Of a stretch of 64,000 bases of DNA, positions 29,356-38,623 are shown one piece after another. Every line of letters begins with the position of its first letter. Positions within the stretch are counted from its first letter, which is position 1. Source of the DNA: a bacterium (GTDB lineage Bacteria > Zhuqueibacterota > QNDG01 > JAGLOF01); assembly GCA_023139105.1 (NCBI GenBank), contig JAGLOF010000058.1, positions 1-64,000 of the forward strand, written 5' to 3'. A model generated the notes under the pieces. It made no database searches. It saw only the letters and a list, made by a program, of their open reading frames with translations, and was not told where the DNA came from. The position numbers and the translations under genes are program-made.

Positions 29356-29500
29356 GCGTTAACAATTAACTGCACAGGATGCAAACGCTGCCTGTCATCG
29401 GTGGCTATTGTTCGTCAGCCGATGGAAATGAGCGTCATTAACAGCTTTACAAGTCCGACGCTGTCGCGTCGGTTCGACGGGTTGCTGCATCATTAGCGAT
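29356..29500 (+). other. attC-like site, divergent type
   Basis: GCGTTAAC...(cassette start GTTAATGC at 26953)...CATCATTAGCG. Confidence 0.45.
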
Positions 29501-29554
29501 GGTAGCTTTTGTTTGCACTTGTGAGCATTGTCATACCACTAAAGAGGATTATCT

Positions 29555-30352
29555 ATGTCCACTAGTAGAAAAACAATACTCATGCTCATAGGTGTGTTGG
29601 TTCTCTGGGCACTGAATATACTCGTCTTATCTCAATTTTTTGATGCTCCTGAGAGTGTAAGTAGTTTTGGGGATTCTTTTGGATGTGTAAGTGCTCTTTT
29701 TTCTGGACTTGCGTTTGTAGGGCTGATCGTGGCAATTCTTCTTCAAATGGAAGAATTAAAATTACAAAGAAAAGAATTGTCACTTACACGTGATGAGCTT
29801 GAGGGACAAAAAAAGCAATTAAGTTTACAGAATGATACATTGAAAACACAGGCATTTGAAAATATGTTTTTCCAACTATTACAGTTTCAAATAAATTTAA
29901 CTGAGTCAATTGATTCTGTAAAACCCAATAACCGCGGATTTGTTGTCACGTATAAAGGAAAAGATTGTTTTGTGGAGTTTATTAATAAAGTTCGTAGTGA
30001 GTATAGTCTTAACGCATTGAAAAATTTGGATACAAAGAAACGTTTAAAGACCGCTGTAATAAAATTTAAAGATATGTTTGATAAAGAGTTAAGCCATTAT
30101 TTAAAAAGTTTGTATCAAATATTTAAGTTTTTGGATGAGGCTAATATTCAAAAACAACAACAATATATTGATTTATTAAAAGCAATGCTTTCAAATCAAG
30201 AAATAATAATACTGCTATATCTCCATGTGTCAGATATCATTTCAGATGAGCTTAAGATGATGCTGGTGAAATATCAAGTATATGATGATATAATCCCTGG
30301 AAGCTCAATTGATAACAATCATGAGAAATTGTTGAAAGATATCGCAGTATAA
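29555..30352 (+). CDS. Putative phage abortive infection protein (pAbiC-like)
   Basis: Two TM segments, coiled coil, then ENMFFQLLQFQINLTESI...GKDCFVEFINKVRSEY as in putative abortive infection proteins. Confidence 0.7.
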   Translation: MSTSRKTILMLIGVLVLWALNILVLSQFFDAPESVSSFGDSFGCVSALFSGLAFVGLIVAILLQMEELKLQRKELSLTRDELEGQKKQLSLQNDTLKTQAFENMFFQLLQFQINLTESIDSVKPNNRGFVVTYKGKDCFVEFINKVRSEYSLNALKNLDTKKRLKTAVIKFKDMFDKELSHYLKSLYQIFKFLDEANIQKQQQYIDLLKAMLSNQEIIILLYLHVSDIISDELKMMLVKYQVYDDIIPGSSIDNNHEKLLKDIAV

Positions 30353-30715
30353 CGAATAAAATTTACACTCAACCTACGGCCCTGCGGTAAATCGGGACGT
30401 GTACGAGGCCGGTGGTGGGGCCGGGACTATTTGCATTTTCCATAAAATGAGTATTTGGCCGGAAGAGACCAAAAAAGAGAATTATATATTCATACAGCTC
30501 ACAAAACGCAGATTCAAAGTATCATATCAGGAAGGTTTGTTACCTGATGATTTTGATATGCCATTTTTAAGTAATTAAAGCTGTATAAATATTCAAAGCA
30601 CATTTAATGTGACAGCTGAATTGATGAGTTTGCACTGCCTAAAGGCACGTGCCACACGAGTGATTGTTCATTATCATGGTCACCCGTCGGCTATACTAAG
30701 GTTCTACGCGTAATA
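30347..30715 (+). other. attC-type composite site
   Basis: TATAACGAATAAAATTTACACTCAACCTACGGCCCTGCGGTAAATCGGGACGTGTACGAGGCCGG ... cacgagtgattgttcattatcatggtcacccgtcg shared with the 45.2 kb site. Confidence 0.6.
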
Positions 30716-30769
30716 ATCACTTGGTTCATTTGTACTACCCACACCACATGGGATGAGGGGAAAAAATAA

Positions 30770-31321
30770 ATGAATGATAAACTAAAACAGATGGAACTTG
30801 ACCAAGCAGTAAAATATTCAAAAGATTATGAATCTTATCGTTCTTCCTTTTGGACGTCCATAGTCAATGTAAATGCTATATTAATTGGTGCATTTTCTGT
30901 AATTGTTTCAATAAATCCCAATATCTCTAAAATTCATTTTGCTATTTTTTATATAATTTCATTTATTCCAATTGGATCTATATGCCTAAGTCTTTACTTA
31001 AAAACAGACCAGTCGAAAAACAACATGCTTAAAAAAATTAGAGCAGCACTTGGCATTATAAAACCCAAAGAATCTATTCCTGATGGTGAAAAAAAATATC
31101 TTAACAAACTACAGACAATATCAATTGTATTCACAATATTGACAGCAATCTATTTTATCATATTAATCTCAACAACACCTCAAATAAGCCAAAACGCAAA
31201 AAACGCCACCATGAAAATCCACGCCCCAATAATAAAATATCCGACAAATCCTATTGGTCGTGATTCAATAATAAACCCTAATGATTCAGCCTCGTCTGGT
31301 GTTAAATTGGATATTAAATAA
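30770..31321 (+). CDS. Hypothetical membrane protein (SMODS/SLATT-like topology not established)
   Basis: About 3 hydrophobic segments; no clear family match by eye. Confidence 0.5.
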   Translation: MNDKLKQMELDQAVKYSKDYESYRSSFWTSIVNVNAILIGAFSVIVSINPNISKIHFAIFYIISFIPIGSICLSLYLKTDQSKNNMLKKIRAALGIIKPKESIPDGEKKYLNKLQTISIVFTILTAIYFIILISTTPQISQNAKNATMKIHAPIIKYPTNPIGRDSIINPNDSASSGVKLDIK

Positions 31322-31387
31322 TGAAGTTCAACTGGAATATTATTGCCATGTTTTTCATTAGTCATTATATGCGTACTTCTTGTAGTG

Positions 31388-31568
31388 TATAATTATTAAA
31401 AGATTGGTTAAAGGCTGTAGGCTCCACCCCACACGTTGAAGCCTGTAATCTTTTCGTTCAGCGCAAATTTGCGTAGAACCAGCGTTTGCAAAAGACGCGG
31501 CGGTCCACGTCCGGGGCTTGCGACAGTGCCTGTCGCCGCGCATTTGAAACGTATGACGTTATGCGTAA
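31388..31568 (+). other. attC-like site
   Basis: Ends GACGTTATGCG; next cassette starts GTTATGCGTAA. Confidence 0.55.
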
Positions 31569-31573
31569 AAAAA

Positions 31574-32692
31574 ATGAATGAGGATAAAATGAATAAAACT
31601 GAATTTCTAAAAAGTTTTAATGTTTCAGAAACTGATTTTAGAAGAGCTGGATATTCATGGAAATTTCTTCAAGCAATAAAGAATGATTATTTAACCTATA
31701 GGCAACCTTTAGAACAAACGTGTAAAGATATTTCTGAACGTCTTGTTACTCATAGTAATGTGCATTCAATAAAACGAAGACTAAAGGATCCATATCATTT
31801 AATAGAGAAAATAATTCGGAAAAAAAATAAAAATAATGAATTTGATATTAGTATTGATAATTATAAAAGCTTGATAACTGATTTGTCAGGAGTTCGTGTC
31901 CTTCATCTTTATAAAGAAGATTGGTTAGCGATCCATAATTTCATTAGTACTACTTGGAAATTAAAAGAAAAACCAATAGCAAACATTCGTAATGGGGACT
32001 CACTAGAATATATAAATGAATTTGAAAAATATGGTTGTGATATTAATGAGCATGAACATGGATATCGGTCAATTCATTATTTGGTTGAATCACAACCTAC
32101 CGTTGAAAAGCATATAACTGAAATTCAGGTGAGAACTATATTTGAGGAAGGATGGGCCGAAGTCGATCATGATATCAGGTATCCATATGATACGGACCAT
32201 GTCATCATTAATCAATTTATCCATATGTTTAATCGATTAGCTGGTAGTGCCGATGAAATGAGCTCTTTTATTAAATATTTGAAGAGAGAACTGATCACTA
32301 TCAATGATGACTTTCAAACCGAACTAAATAAAAAAGCTAGAATTATTGAGGAACTAAAAATAACGATTGAATCTTTGAAAGTTGATCGATCTGCAAAAAA
32401 ATCATTAAATGATTCTCTTAACACTCTTTCAAATTTAAAATTTATGACAGGAAATACTATTGCTGCAATGCTCAATACAAGTGATATCAATTCAGGCGCT
32501 ATTCATGTGGCTATTAGTTCAGCATTGATGGCGACAAATGCGCGGAATATGATATTGGACAGTCATATATATGATCCTCATCCTTCTTTTTATGATGGTA
32601 CTAGTTCAACTGAGGCTAACTTAAGTGAAGAGCCTGACATTAATGATAAAAAAGATGATAATGATATGCAACCTGAAGTATCAGATGACTAG
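31574..32692 (+). CDS. RelA/SpoT-domain putative small alarmone synthetase
   Basis: LITDLSGVRVLHLYKEDW...HEHGYRSIHYLVES...TEIQVRTIFEEGWAEVDHDIRYPY; start moved to ATG 31574 just inside the cassette. Confidence 0.82.
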   Translation: MNEDKMNKTEFLKSFNVSETDFRRAGYSWKFLQAIKNDYLTYRQPLEQTCKDISERLVTHSNVHSIKRRLKDPYHLIEKIIRKKNKNNEFDISIDNYKSLITDLSGVRVLHLYKEDWLAIHNFISTTWKLKEKPIANIRNGDSLEYINEFEKYGCDINEHEHGYRSIHYLVESQPTVEKHITEIQVRTIFEEGWAEVDHDIRYPYDTDHVIINQFIHMFNRLAGSADEMSSFIKYLKRELITINDDFQTELNKKARIIEELKITIESLKVDRSAKKSLNDSLNTLSNLKFMTGNTIAAMLNTSDINSGAIHVAISSALMATNARNMILDSHIYDPHPSFYDGTSSTEANLSEEPDINDKKDDNDMQPEVSDD

Positions 32693-32700
32693 TTAATATA

Positions 32701-32758
32701 TTACGCATAACGAATAAGATTTACCCTCGACCAACGGTCGAGCGGCAAATCGGGACGT
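32701..32758 (+). other. attC left half
   Basis: TTACGCATAACGAATAAGATTTACCCTCGACCAACGGTCGAGCGGCAAATCGGGACGTGG; complements cassette start at 31558. Confidence 0.8.
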
Positions 32759-32946
32759 GGAGTGTGGCTGGAAAGGTTTTAATGAGATGCTGAAGTATCA
32801 ACTCCATCCCACAACCCAAATAATCGGATATTTGGCTTAAGGAATGATCTTGTATGAAGTGAGCAATACTGAGGAGCCTTGTGCGGGAACGTTGCACGGG
32901 GAGCTGCGAGAGGGCGGCTGGGTGCGTTGGCCGTTCTACCTTGATT
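32759..32946 (+). mobile_element. Group II (IIC-like) intron 3'-terminal remnant, copy 1
   Basis: gaggagccttgtgcgggaacgttgcac...gggtgcgttggccgttctaccttgat: domain V-like AGC, GNRA-like loop, then domain VI-like hairpin. Confidence 0.5.
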
Positions 32947-32966
32947 GTGGTTAAACATGAGGAGGC

Positions 32967-33791
32967 ATGGTGAATTTTCCAACTTTTGGGCGTCCTGGAA
33001 CGATACTATCAACACTGATTCCAGGAAGTTTTGTTTTGTTAAATTTAATTGTAGCTGTTTGTTATTTGGCAAATTGGGAAGTAATGGGGGGGATTTTCAA
33101 TGATAATAAATATTTTGTGATATTATTATTTTTTTGTTTTGCCTATTTAATCGGCATCATACTTAAACTGCTTAAAGTTCAAAAAGCCGACCGGAAGTCA
33201 GCTGAATTTTTAGTTAAAAGAAGATTGAAAAAATGGAAGAAGAAAATTAAAAAAATTAAGAAAAAGCGAACCGATGAGAGTGTAATTCAAAAGAAAATAG
33301 ACAAAATAAAGAATAGGAAATTGCCATCCTATTTAACAGATGAATTCCCTTTTATCAAATGGATTGGGGTTGTCGCTGATAAAAAATTACCAAGTGGCGC
33401 CAAAATATTCTATGCAGAGTTTTGGAAGCCGTATATCAGAAATAGAAAGGAAAGTAATCGTGACTTTTTTAATCTCTGTAAAACTTTAATTTTGGAGCAC
33501 AGTACACAGTTTGCCCAGTCAATTTTTAATATGGAATCTGAAGTAAGGTATGTCGCAAGTATGTATTATAGCATGAGAATTCTAATTTATTTAGCTCCTG
33601 TTGTAATATTGGTGAGTCTATTATGTAAAGATTGGATTGTAAGTGTAATTGCATTTTCATTACTAGTTTTATACATCATTGCAATAAAAGAACTATTAAA
33701 ATCATTACGCTTGTTGAGAATTAAAGAGGTAACCGAAATATTTATGATGACTTATGCTTTGAAGGAGGAGTTGGCTCCTTTCTTAAAATAG
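32967..33791 (+). CDS. Hypothetical membrane protein
   Basis: TM segments at both ends, Lys-rich middle. Confidence 0.5.
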   Translation: MVNFPTFGRPGTILSTLIPGSFVLLNLIVAVCYLANWEVMGGIFNDNKYFVILLFFCFAYLIGIILKLLKVQKADRKSAEFLVKRRLKKWKKKIKKIKKKRTDESVIQKKIDKIKNRKLPSYLTDEFPFIKWIGVVADKKLPSGAKIFYAEFWKPYIRNRKESNRDFFNLCKTLILEHSTQFAQSIFNMESEVRYVASMYYSMRILIYLAPVVILVSLLCKDWIVSVIAFSLLVLYIIAIKELLKSLRLLRIKEVTEIFMMTYALKEELAPFLK

Positions 33792-33794
33792 TAC

Positions 33795-33913
33795 CACATA
33801 ACGAATAAGCTTCACCCTCGACCAACGGCCCTGCGGCAAATCGGGACGTGTACGAGGCCGGAGGTGTGGATAGTATCGTTTTGGCGCACCGCAGAAATAA
33901 CCGCTATACAGAT
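33795..33913 (+). other. attC site (compact, both halves)
   Basis: CACATAACGAATAAGCTTCACCCTCGACCAACGGCCCTGCGGCAAATCGGGACGTGTACGAGGCCGG...GGCGCACCGCAGAAATAACCGCTATACAGAT. Confidence 0.75.
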
Positions 33914-33929
33914 GAGAAAATTAAGTGCT

Positions 33930-34835
33930 ATGAATAAATCGAAAGTATTCTTATTATTGATTTTATTGTTCTTGGTGGCTTGTCATTCTTCAAATCCCAG
34001 TAAACCTGATGAGTATCACTATCCATTAAGTCAACATCCAATATTGAGAATAAGTGATCTTCAGTATCAAAATATCGATAGTCTTTTTAAAGAATTTGCT
34101 CGACCATGTGAATGGGACTCAATTTACTGTGCCTATAAAAATTCATATAGTGATACACTCCGACTTGCAATCAATGAAGATTTATTAAATCAAGCAGATG
34201 CTTTTGGACTTGATCTTCATTCTTTTGCAGAATGTATTCGGATTGTATCGAATTATAATGGGCAAAATAATAAGTTATTATGTTTAGCTAACAGAATTTA
34301 TTATGAGAATGAGAGAGGCTGGGTTTTTGTATTCTTAACAAAACTAGATGGTGCCCTGGAATACAATGGAATTGAAAGTATCTTTATTAAAGAGTCTGAT
34401 AAATTATATTTATTTATTACAGACTATTTACCTTTAGAGACAGAAATTAGATATACATCGCTAAATTATGATAGTTCATCAATTGTAACTAATTTTATCC
34501 AGCCTCCAATATTTACTAGCTTTAGAGCTATTTATAATTATAGATGTAGTTTTAATTTGAGAAGAAATATAGTAGCCAATATCAAGAAACGTTCTCTTGA
34601 ATACGGTACGTATAGAAATCAAATTGATAGAGTTCTTGAATTGCTTCACTTAAATGAAGATTCAGTTAATATTCCATGCCTGATTGAAAGAGCGAAATAT
34701 GAATCAGAAGATGTATGGATTATTACTCAAATTTGGGGTACTTGGCTTTCAGTGGCTAGTGATTTGAGTCATTACCGTGTTGATGTCATTAGTGAATCTA
34801 CATATGAAACATTATTATGGTACCAATGCCAATAA
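33930..34835 (+). CDS. Predicted lipoprotein
   Basis: MNKSKVFLLLILLFLVACHSS lipobox. Confidence 0.6.
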   Translation: MNKSKVFLLLILLFLVACHSSNPSKPDEYHYPLSQHPILRISDLQYQNIDSLFKEFARPCEWDSIYCAYKNSYSDTLRLAINEDLLNQADAFGLDLHSFAECIRIVSNYNGQNNKLLCLANRIYYENERGWVFVFLTKLDGALEYNGIESIFIKESDKLYLFITDYLPLETEIRYTSLNYDSSSIVTNFIQPPIFTSFRAIYNYRCSFNLRRNIVANIKKRSLEYGTYRNQIDRVLELLHLNEDSVNIPCLIERAKYESEDVWIITQIWGTWLSVASDLSHYRVDVISESTYETLLWYQCQ

Positions 34836-34839
34836 AGAA

Positions 34840-34900
34840 ATCTGTATAAAACGAATAAGATTTGCACTCGGCCTAGGGCCCTGCGGTAAATCGGGACGTG
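34840..34900 (+). other. attC left half
   Basis: ATCTGTATAAAACGAATAAGATTTGCACTCGGCCTAGGGCCCTGCGGTAAATCGGGACGTG; complements GCTATACAGAT at 33903. Confidence 0.75.
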
Positions 34901-35066
34901 AATAGGATGCTGTAGTATCAACTCCATCCCGTAACCCAAAATAATCGGATATTGGGTTTAAGGGATGTTCTTGTACGAAGCGAGTAATATATTAACCTTG
35001 TGTGGGAACGTCGCACGCAGGTGCCTGGGAGGGGGCTGCCGGGTACGTTGGCCGTTCTACTTTGAT
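34901..35066 (+). mobile_element. Group II (IIC-like) intron 3'-terminal remnant, copy 2
   Basis: gatgctgtagtatcaactcc...ccttgtgtgggaacgtcgcacgcagg...gggtacgttggccgttctactttgat. Confidence 0.5.
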
Positions 35067-35104
35067 CATGCAAAAAATATGATTTTTACAAAACGAGGTA
35101 TAAA

Positions 35105-35839
35105 ATGGTAACTCTTATAGTAGGTGCAAGTGGAGCGACTGGCCGGTTGCTTGTAGCGCAACTATTAAATTGTGGTGAGCAGGTCAAATTAATTGTCAGA
35201 GCAGAGAGTAATTGGTCTGAAACACTTACTAATCATAAAAATTTGACTATAATTCATGCGAGTGTACTTGAACTTAGTGATGCAGAGATGACTCAATTAG
35301 TCAACGGATGCAATTCAATTGCTTCTTGCCTGGGCCATAATATAAGTTTCAAGGGGATGTATGGCCATCCTCGTAAACTTGTAACAGATGCAACTAGTCG
35401 ATTGTGCAAAGCTATCAAGGCCAATAAGCCAGAAATGCCAGTAAAATTTGTACTCATGAACACTGCCGGTAATAGTAATCGCGATCTGTCAGAACACATT
35501 TCATTTGCTCAAAAATGTCTAATTTGGCTAATGCGAGTATTGTTGCCGCCACTAATAGATAATGAGAAAGCTGTAGATTTTCTACGTACTCAGATTGGAC
35601 AAGATGATAGTGAAATTGAGTGGGCTGCAGTTCGCCCGGATAATTTGAAAAATGAAAGTTATGTAACCGAGTATGAGGTATATCCTTCACCGATTCGGAG
35701 CGCGATATTTGATGCTGGCAATACGAGTCGAATTAATGTTGCACACTTCATGGCTGAATTAATTACAAACAATGAAAAATGGGAAAAGTGGAAAGGGCAA
35801 ATGCCAGTGATCTACAATAAATTATCAGAACAGTCTTAG
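35105..35839 (+). CDS. NAD(P)-binding (NmrA/SDR-like) oxidoreductase
   Basis: MVTLIVGASGATGRLLVAQLLNCGEQVKLIVR Rossmann motif. Confidence 0.85.
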   Translation: MVTLIVGASGATGRLLVAQLLNCGEQVKLIVRAESNWSETLTNHKNLTIIHASVLELSDAEMTQLVNGCNSIASCLGHNISFKGMYGHPRKLVTDATSRLCKAIKANKPEMPVKFVLMNTAGNSNRDLSEHISFAQKCLIWLMRVLLPPLIDNEKAVDFLRTQIGQDDSEIEWAAVRPDNLKNESYVTEYEVYPSPIRSAIFDAGNTSRINVAHFMAELITNNEKWEKWKGQMPVIYNKLSEQS

Positions 35840-35857
35840 GTATATAACCCTTTCCAA

Positions 35858-36979
35858 ATGGAGAATGTCATGAAAACCGTTACCCTTCTACTTATGTTGC
35901 TTGTAGCTGGATGTACCTCACAGAAATCAGATGGCCTTCAAATATCCATCATCAATGGTCTTGAAATACGAATGAATACAACAGAACCCGGGGAAGGACG
36001 ATTCGACGCCAATCTTAAAGTGGAACTCTCTATAGGTGACAACGCCACTAAAGAAAATTATATATTGGACTCCCCTAAAAATCTCCTGGTCGATGACAGC
36101 GGCAATATGTATTATCTGGAGTGGAAGAGTGCCCGGATCAAAAGTTACAGCCCGGGAGGACGATTCCTGCGCCAGGTGGCTGCAAAAGGCCAGGGCCCCG
36201 GTGAGCTGGATACACCCGCTTATCTGGCCTGGACTCCTGATGGCCATATTGCCATCCTTGATGGACGCAATCTGCGCATCACAATCATTGACACTTTAGG
36301 GAAATACATTTGCGACCATCGTGTTCAAGGATATAAGGAGAATTTACAGATAGATCCTCTGGGCGGCTTCTGGTACGCTTGCGACAAGATTCCGGCAGAT
36401 TATGAGATGACGGGCAATTTTACCATTGTCACGTACGATCGTTTTATCGCCAGAAAAAACAAATTGGGTGAAGACCCCACAATTTTTGGCCCCTTTATCG
36501 GTTCCCGCCACATGATGAAAGCTTCCCCTGGTGGAGGCATAATTACCATGGGCGCAAGAAACTGGCCCACAACCACCTGGTTAATTGGAGCACAGGGACA
36601 ATTCATCAGTGGATACAATGCCGATTACATGTTGACCGTCCATGACAGTACAGGCATTCCCTTATACGCTTTTGGAAGACACTATTTACAGACTTCCAAC
36701 CCCAACAGTGATAAAATGGGACAGACCGAGTGGCTGCCGGCTTTTTATGACAAAATGATATTTGATAAAGATGGGCATTTATGGCTGAGAATCTATACCG
36801 ATGATGAAACGACGTATGTATATGATGTCTTCTCATTAAAAGGGCATTACCTCAGGCAGGTATTTGCCAATGAACCCATACATTTGTTTCACAACGGCAG
36901 TGTCTATGGTATCACACGCAATAACGAAGATGAGCCTATCATCCGTCGCTATAAAATGAGCATGCTCCCCAGGGAATAA
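35858..36979 (+). CDS. 6-bladed beta-propeller lipoprotein
   Basis: Lipobox LVAGCTS; SPKNLLVDDSGNMYYLEWKSARIKSYSPGGRFLRQVAAKGQGPGELDTP. Confidence 0.8.
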   Translation: MENVMKTVTLLLMLLVAGCTSQKSDGLQISIINGLEIRMNTTEPGEGRFDANLKVELSIGDNATKENYILDSPKNLLVDDSGNMYYLEWKSARIKSYSPGGRFLRQVAAKGQGPGELDTPAYLAWTPDGHIAILDGRNLRITIIDTLGKYICDHRVQGYKENLQIDPLGGFWYACDKIPADYEMTGNFTIVTYDRFIARKNKLGEDPTIFGPFIGSRHMMKASPGGGIITMGARNWPTTTWLIGAQGQFISGYNADYMLTVHDSTGIPLYAFGRHYLQTSNPNSDKMGQTEWLPAFYDKMIFDKDGHLWLRIYTDDETTYVYDVFSLKGHYLRQVFANEPIHLFHNGSVYGITRNNEDEPIIRRYKMSMLPRE

Positions 36980-37027
36980 CGAATAAGGTTTGCACTCGAC
37001 CTACGGCCCTGCGGCAAATCGGGACGT
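36975..37027 (+). other. attC left half
   Basis: AATAACGAATAAGGTTTGCACTCGACCTACGGCCCTGCGGCAAATCGGGACGTG. Confidence 0.75.
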
Positions 37028-37195
37028 GAGTAGGATGCTGAAATATCATACATTCCGCAACCTGAAATAATCGGATATTGGGCATAAGGAATATTCTTGT
37101 ACGAAGCGAGCAATAATGAGGAGCCTTGTGCGGGAACGTTGCACTCAGGGATCTGGGAGGGGACGGTCGGGTACGTTGGCCGTTCTACCTTGATT
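37028..37195 (+). mobile_element. Group II (IIC-like) intron 3'-terminal remnant, copy 3
   Basis: gatgctgaaatatcat...gaggagccttgtgcgggaacgttgcactcagg...gggtacgttggccgttctaccttgattg. Confidence 0.5.
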
Positions 37196-37307
37196 GTGGT
37201 TAGAAATAAATAATGTTGTGTGTATTGAAAAAATGTTTAATTTAAAGGTGACAGCATATCATGAGTACATTTAAAATTTGAATTAAGATTGATGCAAGGA
37301 TAAATAA

Positions 37308-38333
37308 ATGTCTAAAATAAGAAAATATGCAAAATCAGATTTTTTTGACAAAGTAGCTGAAACTTTAAAAAATGCTCGAATCAGTGTTGTTCAAACCGTT
37401 AATAAAACAATGGTTTATACATATTTTGAAATTGGTAGAATAATTGTAGAGGAACAGCAAGATGGTAAAGAACGAGCAGCATACGGTAAGAATATTATTC
37501 ATGAACTTTCGAAACGCCTTACTTCAGAGTTTGGCAAGGGCTTTTCGGTTGATAATTTAGAGAACATGCGGAAATTTTATCTTGCGTATTCAATTTCCGA
37601 GACAGGGTCTCGGAAATTGGGTGGCAATGAATTTCAGCTTAGTTGGTCACATTATATAAAACTCATTAGAATTGCGGACCTTAAGGAAAGAAAATTTTAT
37701 GAAATTGAAGCAATCCAAAATAATTGGAGTTTGCGGGAGCTTAGAAGACAATATGACAGTGCATTGTATCAAAGATTGGTCCTCAGTAGAGATAAGAAAG
37801 GGATTAAGGAATTATCCGAAAAAGGGCAATTGATAGAAAAACCAAAGGATTCATTGAAAGATCCATACATATTGGAATTTATAGGACTGCCTGAAAAAAG
37901 GAAATATTCAGAATCCCAATTTGAACAAAGACTTATTGATAAACTTGAACATTTTTTATTGGAATTGGGTAAAGGATTTACTTTTGTTGCACGGCAGAAA
38001 CGGATAACTATCGATGATAAACATTTCAGAATTGATTTAGTATTTTACAACAGAATTCTTAAATCGTTTGTGATTATTGATCTGAAAATTGGAGAATTAA
38101 AGCATCAGGATATTGGGCAAATACAAATGTATGTGAACTATTATGATAGATTTGTAAAGTTGGATGATGAAAATAAAACGATAGGAATAATTCTTTGCCA
38201 AGATAAAAGCGAAACATTGGTAGAAATTACTTTGCCTGAAGAGAATGAACAAATTTTTGCCAGTAAATACCAGACTGTTTTGCCAAGTAAACAGGAATTG
38301 AAGCGATTAATTGAAAATAAGGAATATGAATGA
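37308..38333 (+). CDS. YhcG-family (DUF1016) PD-(D/E)XK nuclease domain protein
   Basis: ARISVVQTVNKTMVYTYFEIGRIIVEEQQDG...GKGFSVDNLENMRKFYLAY...ELGKGFTFVARQKRITIDDKHFRIDLVFYNRILKSFVIIDLKIGELKHQDIGQMQMY-like. Confidence 0.92.
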   Translation: MSKIRKYAKSDFFDKVAETLKNARISVVQTVNKTMVYTYFEIGRIIVEEQQDGKERAAYGKNIIHELSKRLTSEFGKGFSVDNLENMRKFYLAYSISETGSRKLGGNEFQLSWSHYIKLIRIADLKERKFYEIEAIQNNWSLRELRRQYDSALYQRLVLSRDKKGIKELSEKGQLIEKPKDSLKDPYILEFIGLPEKRKYSESQFEQRLIDKLEHFLLELGKGFTFVARQKRITIDDKHFRIDLVFYNRILKSFVIIDLKIGELKHQDIGQIQMYVNYYDRFVKLDDENKTIGIILCQDKSETLVEITLPEENEQIFASKYQTVLPSKQELKRLIENKEYE

Positions 38334-38365
38334 TTTATGACTATATTTTAATTCTAAAAGTGATT

Positions 38366-38424
38366 TACACATAACTAATAAGATTCACCCTCACAACCTA
38401 CGGCCTTGCGGCAAATCAGGACGT
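38366..38424 (+). other. attC left half
   Basis: TACACATAACTAATAAGATTCACCCTCACAACCTACGGCCTTGCGGCAAATCAGGACGTGG. Confidence 0.72.
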
Positions 38425-38598
38425 GGAGTGTGGACGGAAAGGTTTTAATGAGATGCTGAAGTATCAACTCCATCCCGCAACCCAGAATAATCGGATATTG
38501 GGTTTAAGGAATGATCTTGTACGAAGTGAGCAATGCTGAGGAGCCTTGTGCGGGAACATCCCACGCAGTGATCTGCGAGTGGTAGTCCTACCTTGATT
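38425..38598 (+). mobile_element. Group II (IIC-like) intron 3'-terminal remnant, copy 4 (domain VI shortened)
   Basis: agtgtggacggaaaggttttaatgagatgctgaagtatcaactccatcc...gaggagccttgtgcgggaacatcccacgcag...gtagtcctaccttgat. Confidence 0.48.
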
Positions 38599-38623
38599 AA
38601 GGCATAAATTATAGGGGTAATAT

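Noticed and set aside
32779-33072. Minus-strand ORFs over the intron-like repeats (e.g. 32779-33072, 38445-38738, 38464-38769)
   Set aside because: They share the same C-terminus (LRDGVDTSASH / LWDGVDTSASH) only because they are translations of the same repeat; they lack typical start context and overlap noncoding repeat sequence.
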